This document shows, one piece after another, positions 9,699 through 20,381 of a DNA stretch of 64,000 nucleotides. The first letter of the stretch is position 1. Each line of letters opens with the position of its first letter. The position numbers and the translations under genes were made by a program. The notes beneath the pieces were generated by a model. That model saw nothing but the letters and a program-made list of their open reading frames with translations, had not been told where the DNA came from and made no database searches. The stretch comes from Paraspadella gotoi (Eukaryota; Chaetognatha): the NCBI GenBank assembly GCA_051294375.1, contig CM119270.1, positions 3,774,301-3,838,300 of the forward strand, given 5' to 3'.

Positions 9699-12536
9699 GT
9701 GAGTGAGATGATTGCATATTTGTGCAAAACTTTTTTGAGTAGAGAAAACTGTTTAATTCCTCCAGATGGCCAGACACGTTGGCCTTTGGATGCCGAGAGT
9801 CGCCCGGCTCTTGAGGATTCTACGTCTCGATCGGCGTTGCCGCCGTCTTGGATTCGCTCGACGACGCTCAGGTTTAGTCTACCTGATTAACCCTCGAACG
9901 AGAATAAAATCAGCTTGTTGAATTAATCATGTTCTTATTATTTCCATCTCGGGTGCCTTCAACTTGGATTTGACGCTGACTCTGCCTACCGGAGACGTCA
10001 ATCGTTACTGGCTTTCACGACCACCGCCTCATTCCTTGCTCAACCTTTCGACAACATCCTCGCCCGGAACTTCCGGAAGGCCACGCGCGATGGGGGCGGG
10101 CCCATCTCACCGGAAGAGGCCAAAGGCAAAGCTAAGACTCGCCTTGCAATCGCTCTCGCCTGACGTCCACGATCCATTGTTCTTAGCAGAGTGAGTTTAC
10201 GGTATGACCGTTACATGACGGTCTCGTCTGGCAAACTTGGAAGCTGACGCTTTTTCTAAACTTGGCTAAAAATGCCTCATTTTGTTGCCGCTTCAAGGTT
10301 AAGGAATTAGCCCTGCGCTCATGTCATCGCCAAACATGATGTCCGCAGCTACTGGCCGCCGCACGATTGTGGTAGCCAGGAAGTTTAGCGGCGCGGACGC
10401 ATTCGAGTCACGCCTGCACTTTTTTCAGTGCCGTCGCCTCAACGAAGAACCGGAAAAACGAGCCTGGTAAATTTTTAATCAAAGACGAAAAGATGATTTT
10501 GGCGAACTTTCTAGTCGAGTTCAAATCTGCTTACGTCATCTATTTTTTTTTCGGTTATACTTTAACAGACAAGGCACGGGGAAGCGACCGTTCCGGCGAT
10601 CGAGAAAGTAACTCGGGTACGCCTGCGTTCATTTTCAAAAAAATTTCCGACGAACCCATGGGAATTAGCTTTGCGTCCTCAACAAGACAACCGTTTGCAT
10701 AGTCCGGCGAAAGGATTCTGTAAGGGTGGCCATGATCGATCGACAAGGAGCAGTTGCAGGTTTCATAGTTGGGGAACCGCTTTTAAGTGGCTTAAATCAA
10801 ATGATAAAGATTATCTTAAAATGATTGTTTAACACGGTCAGGTTGCGCGACGAAGATTCCGCGAGATAAACGGAATCTCGGTGATGAAATCAGACGGTGG
10901 ACGTCTATCAAACGAATGCTGCGATCCGTCCGGGGATCCATCACCTTCAAGATTGTAAGCCCTCGTACCGAAGGACAACCACCTCCATGCGAAATCTAGC
11001 GTTAGGGCTCAGTTTCTTAGCGACCCTTCCCAGGTATTTTAATTAGAACTCTCGGTCTCGAACTAAAAAAACGAATGTTTTCTATTCCGACCTATAAAAT
11101 CTCGTTTAATCTCTGCAGGGACGAGCTGATTCGCGTGTTGTCAAGGCGGGACTCGCGTTAAATTGGGGATGTGCTACAAAATCCTTAGCAAGATCGATCA
11201 CACTGAGGTGGGCAAGGTCGCGGGTGTTGCCTAGCAAATCGATGCCTCGCTGCTCAAGGGAGGTAAATCAGGGTCCAGCCGGAATCATTTCCCTCTCCGG
11301 AATTAACAAAGTTAGTGAATAAATCCGCGTTCGAGTTAGATGCGTAAAACTTTATTAGCGCACTATGGTATATGCAACAGGAATGGCGAACCACTTGCAT
11401 CGCGTTAGAAAAAGCTCGCTGGAAGCTGCGCGTCCAGCAGGCTGCTCTTGGTTTTCCAAAAAAAAGAGAGCCGCGCGACGGCGAAGAGCTCGCAGAGGTG
11501 CCGGGCGGCCCTAGATTCCGTCGACGTCCTCAGCGCTACGAAGAGGTGGTCCGAGTCGCTGCTTTCCGCCAGGAGACCTTTGTGCTCATAAGGTGAGTGA
11601 TGCTGAAAACGCATTTGAAAGAGAAGCCGCTTTGGTTTGACGTAATTATATAAATCTATCATTATTTAATGATCTCTGATGAGGGCAGCTGGCGGCTCAC
11701 GGAGTGGGGTCGTGCGAACATCCAAGAATACACTAATCAGCATGCATGCCAAAGAAGTTGCGGCTTATGCCATGTCGCTCACACCACGCGGTCCATGCGC
11801 GCGAAAAGGACGAGGGAAAGACGGAAAAAACTACTAGCTTTCGTCACGCCCAACAAGTCAGTTTGATTTGTCGCGAGTCTCGTAGTACCTCTAGTTCAAT
11901 CCGTTGAAAAATGGGATTAGTCCTCGCTCAGTTCTAAATTCAGATGATGGCATTGATATCCCCAGCAACGAGATAACTTTAGAATACGGAACCCATGAAA
12001 GCGCCCCTCTACGGGAGCCACAGTTGTCCACCATGTCAGACATTCACAACCGGCAGGTGGCCATTGCTATTTTTGGACGATTGAACTCAGGCGCTTAAGG
12101 TGTTTCCTTTTGAAAGACAATGCGTTATGAGGGCGAAATAATATTTTCTTTCTTTTAGATTCTAAGGACAACGAATTTTCCGCCGCTACGTTGTCTTCGT
12201 GGCGCTGCCCTCGCCGCGGCTAAAAGTCAAAACAATTCCGCTTGAACGTCTGTACAAGGTGAAGACAGATTAATGTTGATTGCATGGTTTCGGCCGGAAT
12301 TCTACTCATGTGTAAGCGTTGTTATTTACTTAAAAAAAAGCCATAATTGTCATAAAATCAGATCTGAATAGGAATCGGAACTTCTGAAGACGGCCTACGG
12401 TCACACGTTCGACCGGTAAATCGTAAATGATGACAACAATGCGAAGAGACGCATAAAATCCTAGAGGCCGCCATGGAAGAGAAATCCATGCTTATGAGGG
12501 CACGGCGTGGGATTCCCAGCTGCCTGGGTCTACTAA
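8130..12536 (+). CDS. CASK: CASK, Ca2+/calmodulin-dependent serine kinase scaffold (MAGUK), exons disrupted by many small indels
   Basis: CASK is a membrane-associated guanylate-kinase scaffold at synapses and epithelial junctions. All its domains appear here in the normal order: CaMK-like kinase, two L27, PDZ, SH3 and guanylate kinase. I trace about 17 exons with small AT-rich introns and mostly clear GT-AG sites. Recognisable motifs include DLCEVIGEG, AHIVELLETYSS, DLCFEIVE, ENDIVHRDM, WACGVLLFLLLGG, SDEPMGISF, GSITFKI, CIALEKA, YEEVVRVAAF, NEITLEYGTHES and a terminal Trp-Val-Tyr-stop. Nearly every exon changes frame at least once, although the codons around each break match the family. For example the SH3 TGG-TGG-CAA-GGT appears with two extra bases. 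I therefore favour sequencing or assembly error over a decayed pseudogene. The exact N-terminus is uncertain. Confidence 0.88.
9766..10466 (+). CDS. CASK: CASK L27-domain exons
   Basis: There are three exon segments: 9766-9869, about 9951-10190 and 10298-10466. The first gives VSIGVAAVLDSLDDAQ, matching the first L27 helix of CASK. The second gives NLDLTLTL then HDHRL and LNLF, matching the second L27 helical bundle. The third gives VKELALRS, LLAAHD and RIRVTP, matching the linker just before the PDZ domain. L27 domains pair CASK with LIN7 and SAP97-type partners. The acceptor of the middle exon is unclear because no AG is visible near 9950. Confidence 0.72.
10569..11033 (+). CDS. CASK: CASK PDZ-domain exons
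   Basis: Exon 10569-10759 reads VTRVRL, then SDEPMGISF, then M-I-D-R-Q-G. Exon 10842-11033 reads REINGISV, then GSITFKIV. These are the carboxylate-binding strand and the final strands of a type II PDZ domain, which in CASK binds neurexin and syndecan tails. Frame breaks occur between DEPMGISF and MIDRQG, and again inside the second exon. A shadow frame crosses the first exon and stops at TAG near 10700. Confidence 0.82.
11119..11310 (+). CDS. CASK: CASK SH3-domain exon
   Basis: The exon begins with an R-D-E-L-I segment and contains ILSKIDHT, matching the strand that leads to the CASK W-W-Q-G motif. It ends in an A-G-I-I then P-S-P-E-L segment. The bases around 11205-11225 read TGAGGTGGGCAAGGT. 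With one A and one G taken as extra, this is TGG TGG CAA GGT, the expected W-W-Q-G codons. This is the clearest evidence that the breaks are added bases rather than real divergence. Confidence 0.72.
11381..12536 (+). CDS. CASK: CASK guanylate-kinase-like exons and C-terminus
   Basis: Exons are 11381-11592, 11689-11856, 11944-12099, 12159-12258 and 12362-12536. They give EWRTTCIALEK, then YEEVVRVAAFRQETFVLI (hook and first GK strand), the AHGVG P-loop-like segment, HTTRSMRAKR, DGKNY, NEITLEYGTHES, IHNRQVAIAI, TQALKVF, YVVFVALP, TAYGHTFDR and KILEAAM. The last codons TGG GTC TAC TAA end at 12536, matching the CASK WVY C-terminus. MAGUK GK domains are catalytically weak and bind phosphopeptides. 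Frame breaks remain in most of these exons. Confidence 0.85.
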
Positions 12537-12684
12537 TGAAAAGGCTTTGAAAAACCCTCACGTAAATGTGTGCAATAGCCCGAGACTTGGGTCGGAAATT
12601 AACCGAAGTTTAATCGAAGATTTGTCAGCCAAAGATTATCCGGTTTATGGTTATTAAATCGTTCAGAATTTTTTTTTTGAATTA

Positions 12685-12690
12685 AATAAA
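12685..12690 (+). promoter_or_regulatory. Likely CASK poly(A) signal
   Basis: AATAAA lies about 150 bases after the inferred CASK stop, in AT-rich sequence. It is the first perfect hexamer I see downstream of the stop. Confidence 0.5.
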
Positions 12691-13680
12691 TGATTTTAAC
12701 TAATTTGTGGGTATTCAATAACAACCTGATTGATATTTTATTTTTAACGCAAAAAAATAGTGCCGTTTTAAATGAATAACCTATAGCAAAAAAGATTGAT
12801 GCGCTTTGTTTTTGCGCACAAAAATTGCTACAAGTTTCTCTTTTTTTTCCTGAACATTTACAACTAACGATTTATTGCAAACACCTTCCTATCGGCATTT
12901 AAAATGTTACATTCTCAGTGTAACACGCGTCCGGCAGAACCATGTTTATTGGTTTCTAACTTTGGCGTTTTGTACTAGTTAATTCATTAGAAAGCTTTAA
13001 TCTTAAGGAAACAAAGTGTTAATTAATATGGTTTTCATGAAATTAGAAAGTCGGTTCTGTCAATGCTTTTTTTTCCGCATCATGGCGAAATCTAATTAGT
13101 TTTGCGAATTTAACGCCGTACAGTAGCTGTACGAGTTCGCATTTTTTTACGGTGATCTTGTTTTCTATGTGTTTCTCTTTTATTTGCTATCATGTTTCAC
13201 GAATTAGAATTTCACTTTGGCTCACCTTTAAAGTGGTACATCCGTAGCAAGTAAATGACATACTGCGTTATTGCAAATCAAAATATATTTGTTTGCATGT
13301 CCTCTTTTTTTTATCGTAGAATGCTGACAAGACGTCGCGCTATCAGGTTATCGTACGTAGAAATAAAAAAAGGCAGACTTATGCCTTGAGCAAAAAACAC
13401 TTGTTCGCCATGACGGGAAATTATGGGCGTTGGCTCATCGTAAAATCTGGCCCCGTGGAAATCGCTGACGTCGTCGTCGCTGCAGGACGCTCGAGAATCT
13501 CCGACGGTCGGCGTCGAGTTTACGCCGTCGAAGGGGACGCGTCCAACTCGACGCCGACGACTCATTGGAAAGACACGACGTCGAAACAGAGAGGGCATTT
13601 GTTTTACGTGGAGGAAATGCGCAAGTCGCCCTGTCGCGAAGCGAGCTGTAAAGACCGTGACGGACGAACGAAGGCGGTTT

Positions 13681-13705
13681 NNNNNNNNNNNNNNNNNNNN
13701 NNNNN
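13681..13705. other. Assembly gap (25 N)
   Basis: A fixed 25-N run, a length repeated at five other joins in this window. Confidence 0.95.
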
Positions 13706-13795
13706 AGAGGATGTTAGAGAGAGATGTGCAAGGAGTTTCCAACCTCAAAAGAAATGGCTTCAACACCCATCTGATCCATTGGTCATGAATTAAAT
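13706..13795. repeat. Dispersed repeat, copy 2
   Basis: It matches 2063-2195: TTAGAGAGAGATGTGCAAGG, then AGTTTCCAACCTCAAAA and ATGGCTTCAACACC. It starts at the gap, so its 5' part is missing. Confidence 0.65.
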
Positions 13796-14635
13796 TTTAT
13801 TAGTTAAAAAAAATACTTGAAAATAGCGATTTGGACTTTTTTTTTAAAAATATTTGGTTTTAAATTATTGAAGAAAATATTTCCCTTTTAAATCTTAGCA
13901 AATTAGGTCATAAGTTTGTCAGTTATATCTTAGTTTTAAAGCTACTTCCTCAATTAAAAATTGCCTACTTTTATTCAGTTAACTACTAGGTAAACCAAAA
14001 AATTGTCTATTACCTTATTAAGAAAAAATTTTTGCCTAAGTCACCCCTTAGCAACGCCTGCTATTGACAGTTAGGAAGAGGGCACTCAAAAAAAATTAAC
14101 TTGTGATTGTTTCGCCACGTTAACACGAAAATTGTATTCAAAATTGATTACTCTGCTATTAAAATACTTTTTTGAGGTCGGCACCTGTCGATTAGTAAGG
14201 AATTGTAAAAAACAAGAACGGTTAATTCAAATGTGTTGCGCTGCAGTGACCTCCTTATTCACACTCATTCCTCCGTCACATTCCTTGTAAAGTTTTTAGG
14301 ATTTCCAGAAGCGGCGCTAGCAAGTCACTTAGATTTTTTTTCTGTCTTAACAAATGAGCAACGACTATTAAAATTTAAAGTATATAGTTGGAACAGACGA
14401 ACAGACACGAGAGGAGGGAGCGACAGGACTGGCGCGTGTCGACGGACGTAACGGCTCCCGGTGGACGGACGAACAGACCGACGGACCGACCGAAAAAGTG
14501 ACTTAAAGAGTTGCTCGTGAGTACCGGTCGAGCAGTGGATGTTAGCGGGGCGGGTTCGAGGGGGGGGGACTTATTTTACGCGGAAGGAAAAAAAACGGCC
14601 GTCGGTTTTTCTCTTTAGTTGCGAGATAAATTTCG

Positions 14636-14639
<4 letters not shown>

Positions 14640-14726
<87 letters not shown>

Positions 14727-14731
14727 AGAGA
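14640..14731. repeat. (GA)n microsatellite running into a gap
   Basis: About 90 bases of nearly pure GA are interrupted by single-base slips and end at a 25-N gap (14732-14756). Confidence 0.9.
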
Positions 14732-14756
14732 NNNNNNNNNNNNNNNNNNNNNNNNN
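14732..14756. other. Assembly gap (25 N)
   Basis: A 25-N run directly after a GA tract. Confidence 0.95.
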
Positions 14757-15683
14757 GTGAGCGAGAGAACGTAATCAGGAAGCTTCGGTGAACGGCTGCG
14801 TCTCTCTCTCTCTCTTTCTGTTTCAATCTCTTTCCGCTGGAGATTTTCAATTCCACTTCGATCGCATCTTATGCAGTCAGAGGCGTCGGCGACGTCGCCC
14901 TTTGATCGCACCTTTGCTTCCTTTCTTCTTCCGTCGACGAGAAAAATCGAATCAGAGACGAAATGATTTTTCTTTCTCTCGATAATCGATTGTAAAAGTT
15001 AAAAAGAAATCTGTATTTAATCAATGTTTTGTAAAAATTATCAATTCATTTCACAGCTTCTTTCGAGTGCGAACGATTTAGACGAAACAAGTCCGTTTAT
15101 TTTGTAATAAAATTTATCGTTGATAAAAAACAAATTATAACTTATTTTTATGTTCGTCCAGTGATAAAATAAACCCACTTGTCTCCTGACTTTGAACCGG
15201 CTTAGGAGGAATAAGGCCTTCCTTCTTTTTTACAACGTAGTTCCGTCCTTTTGTACAATTGAAACTATTTCATTGATAAAGAAGCCAGGTACTCTGAGAG
15301 TGAATAAAGGAGACTGTGAGAAAGTCTTGATTGAAAGCTTGCAGGGACCTGCTATGTTATTATCTTGTAAGTGTGATGGAGGCCTTCTTGGTTGTAATAA
15401 TTTTATAGCAAAACCCCTCAAGCTTTTAATCAAGAATCTACTTTTAAAATCTATATTTAAATTTATAAATCATGGTTCCATTTAGCATTTAATTCCATGA
15501 GACCCCATAATTGCCATTCTGCTCCAAGTTTCTCTTTTTCGCATCAATAAAATTCTGTCAATTGCCATTCGAGTCGATGCCACCCTTCAACCGCATCACT
15601 GGCCAATTTGTTGCAGATTCTGTCAATTGCCATTCATGTCCCGAAAAAGCGAAAGAGACGAGCGAGGCGATGGAAAATAAATC
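14757..15683. other. Intergenic sequence, no gene recognised
   Basis: A 97-codon open frame at 15192-15485 (+) has no recognised motif and no clear splice context. A short direct repeat, TTCTGTCAATTGCCATTC, occurs near 15552 and again near 15617. Confidence 0.35.
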
Positions 15684-15698
15684 CTCTCGACGACGACG

Positions 15699-15745
<47 letters not shown>

Positions 15746-15770
15746 ACGACGACGACACGAAAGATAAGAA
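15684..15770. repeat. (CGA)n triplet microsatellite
   Basis: About 70 bases of CGACGACGA with few interruptions. In other frames it gives poly-Asp, poly-Arg or poly-Ser products, which are compositional. Confidence 0.9.
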
Positions 15771-15835
15771 AAACGGGTAAAAATTTAAATTCAGAATAAG
15801 AAATCGACTCATGATCGACGGGATTTCGGAAAGTC

Positions 15836-15950
15836 GATGATGATGATGATGATGATGATGAAGATGATGATCTTGACGAAAATGAATCGATGATGATGAT
15901 GATGATGATGATGATGCTGATGATGATAACGATGACGATGATAGGTTTCG
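15836..15950. repeat. (GAT)n triplet tract
   Basis: Two GAT/ATG runs at 15836-15868 and 15888-15945 are separated by GATCTTGACGAAAATGAATC. The counterpart in copy 2 lies near 23064-23170 with shorter, interrupted runs. Confidence 0.85.
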
Positions 15951-16236
15951 GGACAAAGTCGGAAAATGACAAAGTTGACGAGGCGACGTCAAGAATCTGT
16001 CGAAGGAGAACCCCAACAGACGAAAAGAGGACGAAGAATAATAACGACGACGTGTACATAGAAAATGTGTGAGTGTGAGTGTGAGATGTGTGAAAGCCGA
16101 AATGAGTCGGCAATCTGTGAGGCGAAGTGAATCGGTGATTTCACGCCCATTGCTGACTCGCTTCGTGTCAGTTCGTTCACGCGAGCGACGATCTATATCA
16201 CATAAAATTATTACTACGAAATGGAGACAAAGGAGA

Positions 16237-16242
<6 letters not shown>

Positions 16243-16278
<36 letters not shown>
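16243..16278. repeat. (GAC)n triplet tract
   Basis: A pure GACGACGAC run precedes a GA tract at 16340-16428. The copy-2 equivalent is shorter and interrupted. Confidence 0.85.
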
Positions 16279-16335
16279 TATCGCTTTGAGCTGGGGGATA
16301 TAAGTTTAATTCTCTTATCATTTGAATGAAAGAAA

Positions 16336-16339
<4 letters not shown>

Positions 16340-16413
<74 letters not shown>

Positions 16414-16428
16414 GGGAGGAGAAAGATG
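16340..16428. repeat. (GA)n microsatellite
   Basis: Nearly pure GA with two or three single-base slips. Confidence 0.9.
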
Positions 16429-16539
16429 GGATTTGAAGAGAAAAACCTTCTCTTGGAATCGAATTCATTTCTCGACGGAATTCCGAATTCAGACTTGAGG
16501 CCGATTATGAGATGCTAATGGGAGAGGAAACCAGGACGA

Positions 16540-16785
16540 GGATGACGACGACGACGAAGACGACGACGACGACGACGACGACGACGACAAACGACGATGA
16601 TGAGGAGGGAGACGACTGCAATGAAGACAACGACGAAGACAGCAACGATGACGAAGACGACGATGATGACGACGACAACAAAGACAACGACGAAGACGGA
16701 GACGACCGCGACGACGACGACGATGACGAAGACGACGACGACGATGACGAAGACGACGACGACGACGACGACGACGACGACTACC
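16540..16785. repeat. Long imperfect (GAC)n tract
   Basis: About 245 bases built of GAC, GAT and AAC triplets. Long Asp-rich, Val-rich and Arg-rich frames on both strands over this tract are composition effects. Confidence 0.9.
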
Positions 16786-16989
16786 GAAAACGAAGGCAAA
16801 TGACCGCGACAACAAATAATTTTCTTTGTAAGCGACAGTTAATGATTGTGATTTCGATCACGAATTATTCGATTCACAGGAAATAAACAAAATTAACCCT
16901 AACAACATTAACACCGAAGCGACGTCAACGAGACAATTTAAAAGAAACCCTAGAGTTCATTTGTTTCTCTCTCGTTCATTTTGCCATGT

Positions 16990-18900
16990 ATTTAATCTTT
17001 TTAGCAAATACCCCTTTTCTAGCTAATACGCCCCCCCCCCAATGCGTGGTCTCCACCGATTGCATTTCACTTTCTTCTTCGCCAACGACTCATCATCAGC
17101 GCCCACGCGAGACCCGATGTGGGCGTCGCCCCGCGTTCCGTCCATCTCCGTCGAATTATGGAGAGACGCCATATTCTCCGGCGTCATAAGCCACGCCCCT
17201 TCGCTGCATGAACATTTTGGTCATCTCTACCTCCTTTCTTGGAGGCACAGTTCTCCTTTTGGCCCAAACTCTTTCCCTTACTTTGCCTCTCAAATTCCTC
17301 TCATTTTGCCACACAATTTCTTCAAAATTTAGCCCAAACTTTTCCCCCCATTTTGGCCTCTACTTCCTTCCTTTTAGCCAAACTCCTCCCTTTCCTCAGC
17401 CCAAAATTTTCCCTTTTCTGGACCGACACTTCCACATTCTTTTTGCTCACCCTCCGACAGTCGCCTTTACCCCACAATCCTATTGGCTCACACTTAACTT
17501 TGGCTCACTGTTGGTTTTTTTTTTGGCCTTACTTTCTCCCTCCCTTTGTCCCACACACCCAATAAAGTACAACCAAACTCATGCCCTTCCATTGGCTCAA
17601 ACTCCCCTCTCCCCATTGGACCCATCCACCCCTCTGCCCTCTCCACATTTGCCCACGCGCCACCCACTAAAAGAGAAGCCAGAAAAAAAAATGATAATCA
17701 ATTCTCTCTCTCTCTCTGTTTTTTGAACATAGGATAAAAGAAAAAGAATCTGTAGATCGAAAGCCCGAACCCGAGACTTTCAGTCTTTCCTCGGCTATTT
17801 GTACATTAATAATTGAAACTAATTAACTCCGTTTGATTATCTTCTGTATTTTATAAACAAACGACCACGTCGGCTGTCCAGTCAAGTCATGAGGTGACGT
17901 CACCCTGTCATTTCATGCAAACTGACGTCACGAACTGTTACTTTTTGAATTGTGATGTTTTTGCGTATTTATTACCGTTATTATCTCCTAAAAAGACTTT
18001 TACTTATCCTTCATAAATTGCAAGAATTTATTGGTATATTTCATGTTTTTAAAAACATCTCCTAAAGTCGGGCCTGGATCCAATCCACAAATTTTGATAT
18101 AAAATAAAAAATAAATTTTTTTTGTTTTTTTTTTTTCTTAAATGAAATCCATCACAAAACTTTGGATTTAAATCATTGATTAATTCGAAACAATTGCCTC
18201 TTTTCTTTGATATTTTTTTGGTGATTGGCGACAAATGGAGAAAGGAAATATTGAGTCTAAGGCGAGGGAAAGAGAAAGCGTTTTGGCGGAGTCTCTGAGA
18301 GCCTTTGTATGAGAGGATAAAGCGTCTGGAAGTGAACTGAAGGTCACTTCCTGTAACTTTTTAACATATATAGTTAGCATGGGTCTGGTGCTTGGCTTAA
18401 TACCCCACGCTCCCAAGGCGCTTCCTGGAGGATAGGTACCTTTGTCAATCGTTCCCAGAACCAAAAGGGATTGAGCTGATGTCGAAACTCAATTACCCAT
18501 CGGGTCACATCTGAATGATGAACACAAAGTCAATTATGTCACGATTGTTGCCACAATGTTCGACTACAGTCTATGTGACACCATCACAATGTTTCCAACT
18601 TCTAAGTGATATATCTTCTGATAGGTATATGCTTTTTCTTTAAGACCCTTCAAAAAAACCTAATAAATAAAAATTTATTTTAAATCCCGCCTGAGAAGAA
18701 GAACATTAGCGAGAGAATCTTTCCTGGAATTTCTTGAAACGAACGAAAAAAAAATAAAGAAAAAAGAAAATTTGATTTTAAAATAAAAAAAAGTTTTTCT
18801 TTTTATTTCCTCTCAACCAAATTGCGTGAGATGAGAGGAAAAAGGAGCCCGCGCTTTTTTTTCGCTTTTAATTCGCTTTTTTTATTATAAAAAAGAAAAG
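16990..18900. other. Non-coding unique part of locus copy 1
   Basis: This stretch holds a run of ten C near 17031, a C/T-rich block at 17200-17660 with recurrent CATTTTGGCC and GCCCAAACTTT phrases, then AT-rich sequence. No exon is recognised. Open frames across the C/T block translate to Ser/Pro/Phe-rich products with no motif. Confidence 0.45.
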
Positions 18901-19026
18901 CGATGAATTTTTTCTTTTCTTTTTTCTTCTTTCTTTATTTTGAGCGAGTAAAAAAAATAGAAAGGGGTAGAAAGAAAAAAGAGAGAGAGAGAGAGTTGAA
19001 GAAGATAGTAGAAGGGGTCTCTCTCT

Positions 19027-19292
19027 TTAACCATACTGCTCCATTTCCCCTAATCTTAACCTTTAACCTAATCTCAAGCCCTAACTTAATCTCGAACCCT
19101 TATGCCTAGTTTGTAACCTTAACAGTTAACCTTAATCCTTAGTCCCTAATCCCTAACCCTAATCATTAACCAAATCCATAACCTAAATCACTAGCCTAAT
19201 CCGTAACCCTAACCTATAGCTTTATTCTCAACTTTAAAAATTAACCTAATTCAGAATTTAAGCTGAAATGGGGCGTTCTGCGAAAAAAAGGC
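19027..19292 (-). repeat. Degenerate TTAGGG-like element with GCCCCATTTC-type ends
   Basis: A core of CCCTAA-like words (CCTAATCCCTAACCCTAATC and similar) is bounded on the left by CTGCTCCATTTC and on the right by GAAATGGGGCGTTCTG. The right end is the reverse complement of the left end of the elements at 31942, 39599, 43393 and 49417. The element is therefore inverted relative to those. The copy-2 counterpart is 26310-26592. Confidence 0.65.
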
Positions 19293-19332
19293 CGAGAAAG
19301 GAAAAAATAGGAAGAAAATGAAAAAAGGTGAC

Positions 19333-19334
19333 TA

Positions 19335-19365
<31 letters not shown>

Positions 19366-19368
19366 TGT
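19333..19368. repeat. (GTC)n triplet tract
   Basis: A pure CGTCGTCGT run, the opposite strand of the GAC repeats elsewhere. The copy-2 counterpart near 26650 is much shorter. Confidence 0.85.
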
Positions 19369-19436
19369 CAAGTGTTTATTTTTATCCTTTCTGTCATCGT
19401 CGTCCTCATATTTGTCATCCTTTCATAAGAGAGAGA

Positions 19437-19439
<3 letters not shown>

Positions 19440-19486
<47 letters not shown>
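19440..19486. repeat. (GA)n microsatellite
   Basis: About 45 bases of pure GA. Confidence 0.9.
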
Positions 19487-19490
<4 letters not shown>

Positions 19491-19782
19491 GTTTTCTCAC
19501 GATTGACTATTCTTTAACTCAATCGACCGGTTCATGTCGCTTAGCTCGTCGCGTCGTCGTCGTCGTCGCGGTTTTAATAGCAACAATATGGTAGGAATCT
19601 GGAGAGTGAACTCCCACCGGTGAAAAAAGACTTAAGTGAAAGGTGGAACCAACTGTGAAGGCAAGGGAAGTGAACGGCTGTTTGGATCACGACAACGACG
19701 ACGACAAAGACGACGACGACGACGATGAGGAAGACGACGACGACAACGACGAAGCGTTCTTCGTTCACGGGGTGAACGTCCA

Positions 19783-19825
19783 CTGTGAACGGTGAATGGT
19801 GAACGGTGAATGGTGAACGATGACG
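19783..19825. repeat. 14-bp tandem repeat GTGAACGGTGAATG
   Basis: At least three direct units of GTGAACGGTGAATG-type sequence sit just upstream of a GGC-rich stretch (19880-19945). Confidence 0.75.
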
Positions 19826-19879
19826 ACCAATTCAACGAGGAGGCTAAGGTGGAGGTGAAGTCAATGAGGGACGCGAAAG

Positions 19880-19942
19880 CGGTGGAGGCGGCGGTGTCAG
19901 CGGCGGTGACAGCGGCGGCGGCGGCGGCGGCGGCGGAGGTTA
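19880..19942. repeat. (GGC)n triplet tract
   Basis: GGCGGC repeats including a run of about nine units. The minus strand would read poly-Ala, which is compositional. Confidence 0.85.
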
Positions 19943-20002
19943 AGTAGGTGGAGGTAGAGAGAAAAAGGAGGAAAAGCAGACGATAAAAGCTTTGGTCGCC
20001 GC

Positions 20003-20160
20003 CACCAATGAGCGGCCGCCAATTAGCGACAGTCATTCAACGGCAGCCAATCAGCGACCGCCAATGAGCGGCAGCCATTCAGCGGCAGCCAATCAGCGAC
20101 CGCCAATGATCGACAGCCATTCAGCGGAAGTCAATCAGCGACCGCCAATGAGCGGCAATT
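20003..20160. repeat. CCAAT-rich minisatellite
   Basis: Units of about 40 bases built from GGCAGCCAATCAGCGACCGC and CAATGAGCGGCAGCCATTC repeat about three to four times. The stretch contains seven CCAAT boxes, two of them in an AGCCAATCAGCG context that matches the NF-Y consensus. No gene follows within 2 kb, so promoter function is speculative. The copy-2 counterpart is 27370-27545 with many base insertions. Confidence 0.7.
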
Positions 20161-20237
20161 AAATTAAAACCCATTCCCTCTCAAGATATTCATGGCTGAA
20201 GTCGTTTACGTGGAAAGCGATTGAAAGGGGGAGAGTA

Positions 20238-20288
20238 AGCACGTGGATTGCAAGCACTTGGATTGCAAGCACGATAATTGCAAGCGGG
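20238..20288. repeat. 16-bp tandem repeat ATTGCAAGCACGTGG
   Basis: Three to four direct units of GATTGCAAGCAC-type sequence follow directly after the CCAAT array. Confidence 0.75.
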
Positions 20289-20381
20289 GCATTCGAGAGG
20301 AGTAAAATTTTCTTGGGGGAAAGGGTTTTCAGACTATCAGTGCTTGCCAGAAAATACGTACCGATTGTTTTTCTTTGTTTA

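Larger units (their letters stand above)
12700..14635. other. Intergenic sequence with a GC-rich patch of unknown nature
   Basis: Most of the stretch is AT-rich without genes. Positions 13330-13680 are GC-richer and open in both strands: the + frame from 13386 and the - frame from 13766. Neither frame shows a motif I recognise. The patch is cut by the 13681-13705 gap and followed by dispersed repeat copy 2. GACGGACGAACAGACC-type short repeats occur at 14395-14490. Confidence 0.35.

Noticed and set aside
14542-14911. Ser-Leu and Arg-Glu repeat open frames
   Set aside because: They are translations of GA/CT dinucleotide repeats and run through N.
16489-16886. Asp-rich, Val-rich, Arg-rich and Thr-rich open frames
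   Set aside because: They translate GAC/GTC triplet repeats in every frame of both strands; no unique flanking domain.
20003-20160. CRISPR-like direct repeats
   Set aside because: Units are adjacent without unique spacers, and the context is an animal genome; it is a minisatellite.
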